64,000 bases of DNA from CAYWXK01 sp964462515 (GCA_964462515.1 CAYWXK010000021.1:11689-75688), one strand, 5' to 3'. Counted from the first letter of the stretch, positions 15,501-24,459 are shown. Program-made: numbers and translations. Notes: a model not told the origin generated them from the letters alone.

Positions 15501-17024
15501 CTATCCGTCATTATCATACAGGAAATAATCGGATAATACGCCCATAAACCGATTATATTTAATGGCGTAATGTGATACGCCTTTTTCGACGTGGTATTGA
15601 GAATATTGCCTGTCTTGTTCATGCAGATTGTCGAATACATTGCGCCATTGTTCTTCGTCCATCGCCAGTATTTTCTGAACCTTTTGGGCGTAAAAATCGG
15701 CACAGGGCAAATTAGAATAAGCGTTGACAAACCACGGCAAAATACTGCCGATTTTTTTCAGCAGCAGATTGTGTTCCGGGCCGAATTCCAGACAGGATTG
15801 GTCCGTAAAGTTTTTCATCTTCTCCATTTTTTCAAGGTTAATATATCCGCCGTCGAGACCGATTTGATAGGCCTGCGTGCCTGGAAAGGGAAAAAAGTAC
15901 GTCCAGCGAAATCGCCCGGGTTTGGCTGCGGCGGTCAGCTTTATGGTCTCAAAAAGATTATCATGGCTTTCATACGGAAAACCGATTATGAGGAATATGG
16001 AGCTGTGCATACTGTAATCGGCGACGGTCTTGATTGCCTCGATGATTTTTTCGTTGCTTGTGTGACGATTGAGGATCTTGTCCCTGATTGACGGGCTGCC
16101 GGATTCCACGCCGAATTTTACAATCTTACAGTTTGCCTCAGCTAAAAAGCGGCTACAATCACCGTCAAAAAAGCCGACGTGCGCGTTGACAACGAACGGT
16201 ATTTTTGAAACTTTCTTGTAAGCTTCGCAAAATTCCTTTACATATCGCTTATCAAATGTAAAAAGGTCGTCATCGAATATAAACATCCGGATGTTATGAT
16301 AATTTTTCTGCAGGAACTCAATTTCCTGGATAACCTCATCGACGCCGAATCGGCGTATGTAATTAAGCCGGCTGAAGCTGCACCTAAGATCGGTTTTGTA
16401 TGTCTTAACCATCACGTGGTTGAAACAGTATGTGCAGGAGAAGGGGCAGCCGCGAGAAGTCATCAGGCCAACCCAACCGTGTTTGGCGTCAATAAGTCTT
16501 TGGAAATCCATACTCTGATAATCTTTGGGCGGCAATCTTGCCAGGTCCGGCAAGGGTCGTACCGGATTTATTTTGATTTGACCGTCATATATCAGTGCAA
16601 GGTTGCAAAGGTTTTCTATGGCTTGGCCGTGTTGGAGTTTCTCAATGAATTCCGGAAAGGCTTCATCACATTCACCTCGAAAGACGTAGTCGAAAAGGCC
16701 TGTTTTCAATATTTCCTTTGCACCAGATAAGGCATGAATACCCCCGACTACAAAAGGAACGTTAAATTTTTTTCGGGCCCATCGAGCAAGCATCTGCGTG
16801 TAGGGCCATTGGTTGGTTACTACCGAAAAGGCAAGTATATCTGGCTTTTCGTTTGCAATTCGCCCGTTAAATTGTTCCTCGCTTGGCAACGGCTCGATGT
16901 CTTCGCATAACTGCCAGAAAGCAACTTGATGACCGGCCTTTTTCAGGACGGATATAATATGCGATACGCCGTAATTAAAGCCTAATTGTGAGTCTGCTGA
17001 AGGATAAATGAAAAATATTTTCAT
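15501..17024 (-). CDS. B12-binding-domain radical SAM enzyme
   Basis: A 507-residue protein. Residues about 1-150 form a cobalamin-binding-type Rossmann domain ('IFFIYPSADSQLGFNYGVSH', 'PDILAFSVVT', 'FVVGGIHALSG'). The lower-axial DxHxxG signature is not obvious, so cobalamin may bind base-off or not at all. The radical SAM core carries C193-x3-C197-x2-C200 ('SRGCPFSCTYC'), which would hold a 4Fe-4S cluster, and 'FIFDDDLFTF' and 'VKFGVESGS' motifs typical of the class. Likely reactions are methylation or other radical chemistry on an unactivated carbon. Its place in an LPS-core operon suggests a lipid or sugar substrate, which is inference. Confidence 0.85.
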   Translation of the reverse strand: MKIFFIYPSADSQLGFNYGVSHIISVLKKAGHQVAFWQLCEDIEPLPSEEQFNGRIANEKPDILAFSVVTNQWPYTQMLARWARKKFNVPFVVGGIHALSGAKEILKTGLFDYVFRGECDEAFPEFIEKLQHGQAIENLCNLALIYDGQIKINPVRPLPDLARLPPKDYQSMDFQRLIDAKHGWVGLMTSRGCPFSCTYCFNHVMVKTYKTDLRCSFSRLNYIRRFGVDEVIQEIEFLQKNYHNIRMFIFDDDLFTFDKRYVKEFCEAYKKVSKIPFVVNAHVGFFDGDCSRFLAEANCKIVKFGVESGSPSIRDKILNRHTSNEKIIEAIKTVADYSMHSSIFLIIGFPYESHDNLFETIKLTAAAKPGRFRWTYFFPFPGTQAYQIGLDGGYINLEKMEKMKNFTDQSCLEFGPEHNLLLKKIGSILPWFVNAYSNLPCADFYAQKVQKILAMDEEQWRNVFDNLHEQDRQYSQYHVEKGVSHYAIKYNRFMGVLSDYFLYDNDG

Positions 17025-17068
17025 AATATATATAATTTTTTTTAAGCAGAGTTACAAACAGATGTATA

Positions 17069-18652
17069 TCAGCTTTCCAAAGCTGTTTTAGCCTGCTTTT
17101 CGCCGTGACCAGACGTACGTATTTCCTGGATTTTAGGAGGATGTTTAATAGTTGGTCGTGTTGCAGAGGTAATTTCTTCAATTATTCGGGAAATGACTTC
17201 ATCTGTATCAATATGCCGGTGATTGGATAGCATATCAATGTGTACTATTCTGCATTTGGTATTTCCACAGGCGCTCCATCGTGTGATAAAGTTCATATTG
17301 TTGATGCCTGCAAATACTGTCAAGGTCGGCGTTTCGGCGGCGGCGGCAATATGCTGGCAAGCAGAATCATAGCCAATGAATTCGTCACACCGGGCAATAA
17401 GGGCTGCAATTTCACCAATATCACACTGGATATTTATGATTCCGTGTGCAAATTTCGGATACTTAGAATCTGAAAAACAAAAGCTCGCAGTTTTGAAGCC
17501 CAAGTTTTGCAGACCCAAAATTACAGAAGTGCTTCTGGAAAATTCTTCTTCGCCGAATCCTTTGTCAAGAAGCACGACTGTTTGTGGGCAATTCAAAATT
17601 TCTTGGAGCAGTTTCCTCTCAAAGTCGATATCAAGTCGTTTACGAGGATTTTCCCCGACGCCGAAATTTACAGCGATGAGCTTTTTGCATCCTGCAGCAC
17701 GAAGGCCGTTAGCTATTTCCTCGGCTCGACATCTTGTGGGCGATGGCAGCCAAACCTTTGGATAGCAAAAATCTTGTATACCAAAAACTTTATCCATCCA
17801 TTGGTTCGTCAGCTCGGCCATAGATTTGTTTTGCAAAGATGAAACGCAACTGCGACTGTTAAAAAGAAGATAGTTGTCCCCGTTTGTCAGTGGTAAGACT
17901 CCAAGCTGAGAGATACGCGAATCCGGGTCAATCAATAAAGTATAGTTTTCACTTCCCGGCGGCATTTCCTCGGCAAGAATATCTAATGCGCCAAACCAGC
18001 TTGAGAAACGTTCAAACAGTCCTCCTCTGCGCACATAAGCAAGCGGTCGTATTCGGATTTGGGTATTGCCCGCGAAAATACCTGAAAGTTTACTGCTGCC
18101 GATAATAACAATTTCAATATGAGGGAACATTTTCACAAGGCGCTGAATCATCACGCTTAGAATCGCGACGTCGGCTCCGACAGTCACGCGGGACAGAAGA
18201 ATGATTTTTTTAGGCGGCCTGCCGGCGTCGTAGATATAATTGCGGCGCTCGATAAGCATTGCCCGACAATAAATATCCTCGAAGGATACAATTCCAAAGC
18301 CGGTCAGCCTTTTATCCAGTGATTTTCCCTGAGATGTGTTTCTGCAGCAGGTAATGACCTGTGACATAACCCTGCTGTAGATTTCTGTCGGCATGTCCTG
18401 GTAATCATCGCATAATGTTTCCACGATAATTTCAAAAAGGGCCGATGCTGCCTCGTTGTTAAGCTCTTCATTCAATGATGATGTTGCCATTTCGCACAGC
18501 AGGTCAATATACTCGCTTTCATAAGAGCCACTCTTGTAATATCTGTCAATAAATGACAAAGCAATCTGTCGTGATAGTCCCGACACAGCCACTTGTGGGC
18601 AGTAACCCTGTTTGAGGTTAATCCATTTTTCTCGATATACTTTTGGTTCCAT
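17069..18652 (-). CDS. Glycosyltransferase family 9-like protein (divergent heptosyltransferase)
   Basis: A 527-residue protein whose second half is GT9-like: 'KKLIAVNFGVGENPRKRLD' matches the donor-side start of the C-domain, and 'CDEFIGYDSACQHIAAAAETPTLTVFAG' is the ADP-heptose-binding end. The first ~150 residues are an extra, mainly helical region without a recognised family. It starts 1 nt after the waaF stop, so the two are coupled. By context it adds another sugar to the LPS core, or acts on a related glycan. The usual N-terminal 'RxDxxGD' GT9 motif is not clear, so the enzyme is divergent. Confidence 0.72.
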   Translation of the reverse strand: MEPKVYREKWINLKQGYCPQVAVSGLSRQIALSFIDRYYKSGSYESEYIDLLCEMATSSLNEELNNEAASALFEIIVETLCDDYQDMPTEIYSRVMSQVITCCRNTSQGKSLDKRLTGFGIVSFEDIYCRAMLIERRNYIYDAGRPPKKIILLSRVTVGADVAILSVMIQRLVKMFPHIEIVIIGSSKLSGIFAGNTQIRIRPLAYVRRGGLFERFSSWFGALDILAEEMPPGSENYTLLIDPDSRISQLGVLPLTNGDNYLLFNSRSCVSSLQNKSMAELTNQWMDKVFGIQDFCYPKVWLPSPTRCRAEEIANGLRAAGCKKLIAVNFGVGENPRKRLDIDFERKLLQEILNCPQTVVLLDKGFGEEEFSRSTSVILGLQNLGFKTASFCFSDSKYPKFAHGIINIQCDIGEIAALIARCDEFIGYDSACQHIAAAAETPTLTVFAGINNMNFITRWSACGNTKCRIVHIDMLSNHRHIDTDEVISRIIEEITSATRPTIKHPPKIQEIRTSGHGEKQAKTALES

Positions 18653-18653
18653 A

Positions 18654-19703
18654 TCAGGCCGTCCTTTTTAGAAGTTTCGTTGCCGCCGTAAAGACCTCCT
18701 GCGTGGTTATTTGTATCATACACTGATGTTTTTTTGAGCAGACCTTCTTATGGCAGGGAGAGCAATCAAGCTCTTTTCTGATTACAATTGTATGCTCAAG
18801 ATTGGATGCGGTGTAATGCGGGTCTGTCGGACCCATAACGACGACGACCGGAGTGTCAAAAGCTACGGCGTAATGCCGAGGGCCGGTGTCGTTAGTTATA
18901 AGCAGATTGCATCTACGCACCAAAGGTTTTAATAGTTCAAGGTCTATATTATCCTGATATGTGTCGATGATGTCTGCACGACTATTTTCGAGAATAGCAT
19001 GGGTAATACTCTGCTCGCCCAGGCCAGAAAAAAGTAGAATTTTTGCGTCGAATTTTTTTTCGCACAGGTCCGCAAGCTCGGCGAAATATTCAGCGGGCCA
19101 GCATTTGGATGAACCGAAACTGGCGCCGGGGTTTAGTCCTATGACAATATCTTTTTCCCGAATACCGTATTTTTGGATAAGTAATTCGCCGCGTTTGCGA
19201 ATTTCCTGGCCGATAAAAAGCCTCGGCTTTATTCTATCCGGTATTTTCAGGTCGAGCCAGCGACAGATTTCCAGATAATATTCAGTCATAGGAAGGGGAA
19301 CAATACTATGATTATGACGAACAGGCTTGGGTCCATCTTTCAGAAATATTGCCCGAAAATTTCTGCGGTAGCCGTATATATTTTTAGCTCCTGCCAGCCA
19401 TAATCCGAGGATTGAACGGATAGAGTTGGGCAAAACGATGGCTGTGTCTGCTTTGCAGGTTTTTAATTGTTTAACCATCCGCCAAAATCCCGACAATGAT
19501 TTATCATCGCAGTCGATAAAACCGTCGAACCAAGGACCATCTCTGAGGATTCCCTGCTTGTTTTTTTTCAGCAGGCCGATGATTTTGGTTTGAGGAAAAT
19601 TTTCTCGAAGACAATCCAGCACAGGGGTAGCCATAACAATATCACCCACCCAGTTTGGGCAGCGAACAATGATTGTTTCGACGCTGTTACTAATATTTTT
19701 CAT
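18654..19703 (-). CDS. waaF: ADP-heptose:LPS heptosyltransferase
   Basis: A 349-residue GT9 enzyme. The N-terminus 'IIVRCPNWVGDIVMATPVLDCL' is the acceptor motif of WaaF-type enzymes, 'VIGLNPGASFGSSKCWPAEYFAEL' is the phosphate-binding region, and 'LLITNDTGPRHYAVAFDTPVVVVMGPTDP' is the ADP-heptose site. It transfers L-glycero-D-manno-heptose from ADP-heptose to the inner core. The neighbouring hldE, gmhA and gmhB supply its donor. A C-terminal cysteine cluster ('CSPCHKKVCSKKHQCM') is present, as in a number of WaaF homologues. WaaF is preferred over WaaC by motif, with moderate certainty. Confidence 0.85.
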   Translation of the reverse strand: MKNISNSVETIIVRCPNWVGDIVMATPVLDCLRENFPQTKIIGLLKKNKQGILRDGPWFDGFIDCDDKSLSGFWRMVKQLKTCKADTAIVLPNSIRSILGLWLAGAKNIYGYRRNFRAIFLKDGPKPVRHNHSIVPLPMTEYYLEICRWLDLKIPDRIKPRLFIGQEIRKRGELLIQKYGIREKDIVIGLNPGASFGSSKCWPAEYFAELADLCEKKFDAKILLFSGLGEQSITHAILENSRADIIDTYQDNIDLELLKPLVRRCNLLITNDTGPRHYAVAFDTPVVVVMGPTDPHYTASNLEHTIVIRKELDCSPCHKKVCSKKHQCMIQITTQEVFTAATKLLKRTA

Positions 19704-19746
19704 TTTTTCAATAACAATTGCGCAGCGTATCCAGCTTTATGAACGT

Positions 19747-20979
19747 TTATCTTCGCTCCTGCATAATGTAAAAAGTTAGTGCCATCAACTGAAGGACTGC
19801 AGCAAATCCGAGCAAAATCATAATCGAATTATCCTTTCGAGCCGGGCTTAATAGAAACAATATCGTAAGCAAAAGGCAAAACAGGACACCTATTTGCACA
19901 ATCCCTGATAGGAATCTGGGTATGGAAAATTCTTTGCCGAACATTTCGGTCCGCTGCATTTTTCTGAGCTGTTCAAGAATCGCCTGAAGCAACTGGATGG
20001 TCTGGTTATCAGGAGCTTCTTGCCCGCCAAAGCCTGCCTGCATTTGAGCAGGCTCAGATTGAGGTAATTGTTCAATATCCTGAGAAACTGTCTGCTCAGC
20101 TTGCAAAACGGACTCAGTATCCTGTGAAACAAGATCTTCAACCTGTGAACCTGGCTCTGTAATCTGTGAAACAGGTTCTTCAAACCTTGAAAGAGGCTCA
20201 GCAACTTGCGAAACAGGTTCTACATCTTGCAAAACAGGCTCAGCATCCTGTGAAACGGATTTCTCAACTTGCAAAGGAGGCTCAGCAACTTGTGAAACAG
20301 GTTCCTCAACCTGTGAAAGAGGCTCAACAGTTTGCGAAACAGGTTCAGTAACCTCTTGAAGCGATTCAGTCGGATTTGATAAGTCTGGCTGAACTTTGGT
20401 TGCCACATCACTAAAGGAACGATGGTGCCTTTTTATGATGTTTACCGCCTCTCTGATATTCACGGCCTTGTAGTCTGAATCCGGCAGTGGCGCCTCAAGC
20501 TGCCGGGAGTGCAAATAGTTGTTTATCAGTATAGTCTTACAGCCGGCCTGCACACCGGCCTCGACGTCGCGGCCGCTGTTGCCAATACACCAGGATTGGC
20601 CAAGGTCAATGTCAATCTGTTCAGCGGCGGCCAGTAACATCCCAGGGCTTGGTTTTCTCCAGTTGCTTTCCTTACGGTATTTTGGGATAACACCATCGGG
20701 ATGGTATGGACAGTAATAAATGCGGTCTAAAAAAACGCCCTTTTCGGCGAGCAACTGCATCAGCCGGTCGTGAATCTTATTAAGAGCATCTTCGGTAATA
20801 ATTCCTCGCGCAACCCCGGATTGATTGGTAACAACAACCAGCTTATATCCCATAACTTTAAGCTCAGCCAGAGCTTCAGCAACACCATCAAGCAGCTTTA
20901 CCTGGTCGGGATGATTGATATAGCCGGGGTCCTCAATCAAAGTGTCATCACGGTCTAAAAATATCGCTTTATTGGACAT
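19747..20979 (-). CDS. gmhB: D,D-heptose 1,7-bisphosphate phosphatase with heptad-repeat and membrane extension
   Basis: Residues about 1-180 are a HAD phosphatase of the GmhB type: 'FLDRDDTLIEDPGYI' (nucleophile D9, D11), 'VVTNQSGVARG', 'RKPSPGMLL' and 'CIGNSGRDVEAGVQAG'. It would remove the C7 phosphate of heptose bisphosphate in ADP-heptose synthesis. Two features are odd. The zinc loop keeps the first pair (CPYH) but the usual CxC partner is replaced by S-N-W before RKP. And the protein continues for about 230 residues with some 15 heptads of the form E-P-V-S-Q-x-x, a short coil and two hydrophobic helices near the C-terminus. The family normally ends near residue 190. This suggests a membrane-tethered phosphatase. 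Confidence 0.85.
   Translation of the reverse strand: MSNKAIFLDRDDTLIEDPGYINHPDQVKLLDGVAEALAELKVMGYKLVVVTNQSGVARGIITEDALNKIHDRLMQLLAEKGVFLDRIYYCPYHPDGVIPKYRKESNWRKPSPGMLLAAAEQIDIDLGQSWCIGNSGRDVEAGVQAGCKTILINNYLHSRQLEAPLPDSDYKAVNIREAVNIIKRHHRSFSDVATKVQPDLSNPTESLQEVTEPVSQTVEPLSQVEEPVSQVAEPPLQVEKSVSQDAEPVLQDVEPVSQVAEPLSRFEEPVSQITEPGSQVEDLVSQDTESVLQAEQTVSQDIEQLPQSEPAQMQAGFGGQEAPDNQTIQLLQAILEQLRKMQRTEMFGKEFSIPRFLSGIVQIGVLFCLLLTILFLLSPARKDNSIMILLGFAAVLQLMALTFYIMQERR
20032..20346 (-). repeat. 21-bp tandem repeat coding EPVSQxx heptads in gmhB
   Basis: Fifteen consecutive 21-nt units code heptads such as EPVSQTV, EPLSQVE and EPVSQVA; the last two or three are degenerate. Units differ at many positions, so this is an old expansion rather than recent slippage. 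It links the phosphatase domain of the GmhB-like protein to its C-terminal membrane hairpin. Confidence 0.85.
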
Positions 20980-20992
20980 TTTTTATCCAAAA

Positions 20993-21577
20993 CTATTTTT
21001 TGCAGAAATTCTGCTCTACCAGGTCACAAATAATATGATAGGCAAGCTGGTGCATCTCCTGGCTGCGGGCTGTTGAATCGGAGTCGGCACAAAAACATAT
21101 ATCCGCGATTTGCTCCAGCCTACTATTAGATTTACCTGTAAAGGCCAGAACACAGGCACCTTTCTGTCCGGCTAATCGGGCGGCTTTAATAATGTTGGGT
21201 GAGCTGCCGCTGGTTGAAAATGCCCACAGGATGTCGCCTTCCGCAACAAGGGCCTCCACCTGCCGGGCAAAAACATCTTCATAAGAATAATCGTTGGCAA
21301 TAGAAGTAAGTATGGAAGTGTCCGTGGAAAGCGCTACGGCTGCCAGAGCTTTTCGCTCTCTTTTGAACCTGCCCACAAATTCGGCTGCTATATGCTGAGC
21401 ATCCGCGGCGGAGCCGCCGTTGCCACAAAGGTAAACTGTCTTGTCTTTTTTCAATGCCTGTATTATTGCCTCAGCGGCAGCGACAATTGCCTCTACGCCG
21501 TTTTTTCGAAAATTAGTAAGTAATTTCTCGTGCGCTTCTATAGTCTTTGCAATCAGTTTTTTGGCGATTTTACTCAT
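20993..21577 (-). CDS. gmhA: Sedoheptulose 7-phosphate isomerase
   Basis: A 194-residue SIS-domain protein with the GmhA signatures 'VYLCGNGGSAADAQHIAAEFVGRF', 'LSTDTSILTSIANDYSYEDVF' and 'FSTSGSSPNIIKAA', and the C-terminal 'EMHQLAYHIICDLVE' that supplies the metal-site histidine. It converts sedoheptulose 7-phosphate to D-glycero-D-manno-heptose 7-phosphate, the entry step of ADP-heptose synthesis. Its start overlaps the hldE stop by 4 nt and gmhB follows 13 nt later, so the pathway genes are consecutive. Confidence 0.95.
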   Translation of the reverse strand: MSKIAKKLIAKTIEAHEKLLTNFRKNGVEAIVAAAEAIIQALKKDKTVYLCGNGGSAADAQHIAAEFVGRFKRERKALAAVALSTDTSILTSIANDYSYEDVFARQVEALVAEGDILWAFSTSGSSPNIIKAARLAGQKGACVLAFTGKSNSRLEQIADICFCADSDSTARSQEMHQLAYHIICDLVEQNFCKK

Positions 21578-23061
21578 CTGGATTTTGTTTTCAGCGACTT
21601 AATCTTCTCGATTGTTGCGGTTGAGCTTTTGCCTTCCACCAGAGGCGCAAGGACGACCTTGCCGCCATAAGATTCGACAAATTCGCGGCCGACGACGCCT
21701 TTCTGTGCCCAGTCCTGGCCCTTCACCAATATATCCGGTTGGACTTTGTTGAGTAAGTTAAGGGGGTCTGGCTCATCGAAGACAGTGATGTAATCGACCG
21801 TTTCCAATGCAGCGAGGACGGCAGCCCTGTCGTATTGATTGTTTATTGGCCGCTCAGGCCCTTTTATAATTCTTACCGAGCTATCGCTATTTAATCCGAC
21901 AACAACTATGTCACCCTGCTGTTTGCAGAATTTAAGAAATTCGATATGACCTCTATGCACGACATCAAAACAGCCGTTTGTAAAAACCACGACTTCTTTT
22001 TGCCTGCGGCGCCAGGAAAGCTCTTCAAGTAAAGATTCAACCGAGCGGACCTTGCCGCTTTTGCTGCGATTTTGACTGACAAGCTCGTTAATAACCTCTT
22101 CAATAGTTACCGTCGAGGTGCCGAATTTCTCCACCTCAATTCCGCCGGTTATATTGGCCAGTTGCACTGCGGTTTTATAATCACAGCCCGCCGCCAGAGT
22201 CACTGCGAGTGTCGCCAGGACCATATCACCTGCTCCGGTAACATCATAAACGCTGCGCGGCCTGGTGGGAACGATTTCATTTATGCCTTCTGTCTTCAGA
22301 TATGCACCATCCTTATCAAGCGTGATTACCACTGCTCCGAGCTTCAACCTCTGGGCAAGCTGCTGGGCTGCTTTGGCTGCCGTCTCTGCGTTTGTTACCT
22401 CAAAACCGACCACCATAGAAGTTTCCTGACGGTTCGGCGTAATGACAGCAGCACCGGCATATTTTGAATAGTCACTGACGCGAGCAGGGTCAACCAAAAC
22501 TTTTTTGTTAGCAACCGCCGCCCACTGTATCATTTGTTTGCAGACAGACGGGGTGAACAAACCTTTGTTATAATCCTGCAGACAAACAATATCGGCCTGC
22601 GACAAACTATTTTTGTAGAGATGCAAAATCTCTTCATACTGCCGGTCGGAAAATGGTTCAGCGGATTCCACGTCCATCCTGAATAGCTGCTGGCGATGAC
22701 GATGCTGTGCCAGGCCTATCAGCCTTTGCTTGGCAATAGTAGGACGGTCGGTAACTTTCAGAAGTCCGCCGGTGTCGGCACCAATTTCTGACAGTTTCTC
22801 CTTGAGGATGCTGCCATTTTGGTCGTCTCCGATAACGCCCAGACAAAAGGGCAGCCCTTTTAAGGCCGCAACGTCTGCAGCTACAGAGGCGGCCCCGCCG
22901 CAGCGATATTCTGTCTGGGTAACCTTCAATACCGGCACCGGAGCCTCAGGACTAATCCGCAAGGCGTCACCATAGACATAAACATCAAGCATAAAATCGC
23001 CGACCACAAGAACCTTCGGCGAGCCAAGGTTTGTTACCGTTTTTAGCAATTTTTCATACAT
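21574..23061 (-). CDS. hldE: Bifunctional heptose 7-phosphate kinase / heptose 1-phosphate adenylyltransferase
   Basis: About 495 residues in two domains. The N-terminal part (1-320) is a ribokinase-type kinase ('VLVVGDFMLDVYVYGDALRISPEAPVPVL', catalytic 'DVTGAGDMVLATLAV'). The C-terminal part (about 345-490) is a cytidylyltransferase-like domain ('VVFTNGCFDVVHRGHIEFL', with the HxGH-type motif as H-R-G-H). It phosphorylates heptose 7-phosphate at C1 and later adenylylates heptose 1-phosphate, with GmhB acting between the two steps. I chose the ATG at 23061, which has an AAGGG ribosome-binding site, over an in-frame TTG at 23085. It overlaps gmhA and lies 39 nt after lpxK. Confidence 0.95.
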   Translation of the reverse strand: MYEKLLKTVTNLGSPKVLVVGDFMLDVYVYGDALRISPEAPVPVLKVTQTEYRCGGAASVAADVAALKGLPFCLGVIGDDQNGSILKEKLSEIGADTGGLLKVTDRPTIAKQRLIGLAQHRHRQQLFRMDVESAEPFSDRQYEEILHLYKNSLSQADIVCLQDYNKGLFTPSVCKQMIQWAAVANKKVLVDPARVSDYSKYAGAAVITPNRQETSMVVGFEVTNAETAAKAAQQLAQRLKLGAVVITLDKDGAYLKTEGINEIVPTRPRSVYDVTGAGDMVLATLAVTLAAGCDYKTAVQLANITGGIEVEKFGTSTVTIEEVINELVSQNRSKSGKVRSVESLLEELSWRRRQKEVVVFTNGCFDVVHRGHIEFLKFCKQQGDIVVVGLNSDSSVRIIKGPERPINNQYDRAAVLAALETVDYITVFDEPDPLNLLNKVQPDILVKGQDWAQKGVVGREFVESYGGKVVLAPLVEGKSSTATIEKIKSLKTKSR

Positions 23062-23100
23062 TTTTGACCCTTGTGCACCTTCCAAACTCTGCCTTTTTCT

Positions 23101-24246
23101 TTACTTTTTGAGGATTTTACCAGATAACACGTCCTCAATCAAGCCTTTTAATCTGTCTTTGCCGGATAGAAATTTTAGCTCAACAGCCAGATATACAAGG
23201 GAAATATCCTCTTTAGTGAGAATCAAGTGGCGGATTTTGGTCCAGTCCTTCTGGGTGGTCAGAATTAAGTTTGCCCCACAGACTCTCGCTTGTTCACGGA
23301 TATTAGAAATATCGGCATCAGTGTAATGATGGTGGTCGTTGTAAATCTTCGAGCCGACCAGTTGAACATTGATACTTTTAACCGTATTCAAGAAGGCCTG
23401 TGGATTGCCTACTCCGCAGAAAGCAAAGATTCGCCGACCCTTTAGGGAGTCGATAGCGATTTCTTTGTTATCTGCAAGTTTCGCACAAACAGGTTCGTGC
23501 ATCGACCTTGCAACTATCATATTGGGATTTATCTGTTGCAGTTTCTCTTCAATCTTATGTAATTCAGCCTGTTGAACCTGGTCGGAGCGTGTAATAACAA
23601 CGGCATCGGCCCGCTTGAGTGATGAAACAGGCTCGCGCAATAAGCCTGCCGGCAGCATTCTGCCATAGCCGAATGGACAGGTCGCATCGATTGTTACTAT
23701 ATCCAGGTCTCTATGCAATCGGCGATGTTGAAATCCATCGTCCATAATCAGCACCTTCGCCCCGAACTTGTTGATAGCTTCAATAGCACCCGCAACACGG
23801 TCGGGATTGACAATGACCTTTGCCTGTGGACAGCTTTCGGCCAAAATGGCCGGCTCATCAATACTCGATGCTCGATACTCGATGCTCGATGCTCGATTGT
23901 GCCGGCGTGTTCTATAACCTCTGGTTAATATGGCACACCGGATTCCTTTTTGTTGTAAAAATTTACATAGCCAGATTACAAGCGGCGTCTTTCCCGTTCC
24001 GCCAACCGTTATGTTACCGATGCTGAAAATGGTCGCATTCAAATGACGAGTTTTCAGCCAGCCTTTAGAATATAGAAAGTTTCGCACAGCTATAATGGCT
24101 GTATAACCTGCCGCAGCGATTTGCAGAAAGAACAGCAAAACCACTCCCACTGCCCCCCTGCTTTCACCTGAAATCAGTTTTCTGTAAGTTTCCTGGTTCA
24201 ACTGTAATGCCCTTTTATAAGTAACTGTTTCCCGTGACAAGGACAT
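23101..24246 (-). CDS. lpxK: Tetraacyldisaccharide 4'-kinase
   Basis: About 381 residues from the ATG at 24246; a TTG 60 nt further upstream adds an unlikely tail. A hydrophobic N-terminal helix is followed by the Walker A 'GNITVGGTGKTPLV' (78-91), then 'KVLIMDDGFQHRRLHRDLDI' and 'LPAGLLREPVSSLKRADAVV', all LpxK landmarks. It phosphorylates the 4' position of the lipid A precursor at the inner membrane. A polar insert at residues 114-129, between 'LTRGYRT' and 'DEPAIL', is encoded by the word-repeat tcgagcatcgagtatcgag; homologues usually have a short loop there. It heads the leftward envelope operon (lpxK-hldE-gmhA-gmhB-waaF and onwards). Confidence 0.93.
   Translation of the reverse strand: MSLSRETVTYKRALQLNQETYRKLISGESRGAVGVVLLFFLQIAAAGYTAIIAVRNFLYSKGWLKTRHLNATIFSIGNITVGGTGKTPLVIWLCKFLQQKGIRCAILTRGYRTRRHNRASSIEYRASSIDEPAILAESCPQAKVIVNPDRVAGAIEAINKFGAKVLIMDDGFQHRRLHRDLDIVTIDATCPFGYGRMLPAGLLREPVSSLKRADAVVITRSDQVQQAELHKIEEKLQQINPNMIVARSMHEPVCAKLADNKEIAIDSLKGRRIFAFCGVGNPQAFLNTVKSINVQLVGSKIYNDHHHYTDADISNIREQARVCGANLILTTQKDWTKIRHLILTKEDISLVYLAVELKFLSGKDRLKGLIEDVLSGKILKK
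23860..23907. repeat. In-frame word-repeat insert in lpxK
   Basis: Four to five near-copies of the word atactcgatgctcg occur in tandem within the gene, read on the minus strand as 'tcgagcatcgag'. They code 16 residues (R114-I129 of LpxK, including two copies of 'RASSI'), in frame, in a surface loop that precedes the conserved DEP motif. Confidence 0.65.
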
Positions 24247-24325
24247 ATAATTTACACTTAAATCCTGTTTTTTGCCACAAAAAAAGCTGTTCTGGCAAAG
24301 CAGCAAAAAAATTATTATTTTGTTG

Positions 24326-24353
24326 TTGCATAGCCCTGGTTTTATGCTATAAT
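24326..24353 (+). promoter_or_regulatory. Extended -10 promoter of the cold-shock gene
   Basis: A perfect TATAAT (24348-24353) is preceded by TGC, an extended -10 element. A weak -35, TTGCAT (24326-24331), lies 16 nt upstream. The resulting 5' untranslated region of about 100 nt is usual for cold-shock genes. Confidence 0.6.
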
Positions 24354-24459
24354 GTATAATAACAGGGTTATTCTTTCATCTCTCAAGGGTATCTCCTGGC
24401 AGATTAAAATGAGAGGTATTATTTTATGTGCTCTGGAAACAGAGCCAAGGAGAAGTACA

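Noticed and set aside
20032..20346. CRISPR-like spacing of repeats in gmhB.
   Set aside because: Repeats are contiguous 21-nt units without spacers and are in frame with the protein.
24352..24459. N-terminal extension of the cold-shock protein.
   Set aside because: It begins within the promoter -10 region; GTG 24460 has a perfect ribosome-binding site and the domain starts there.
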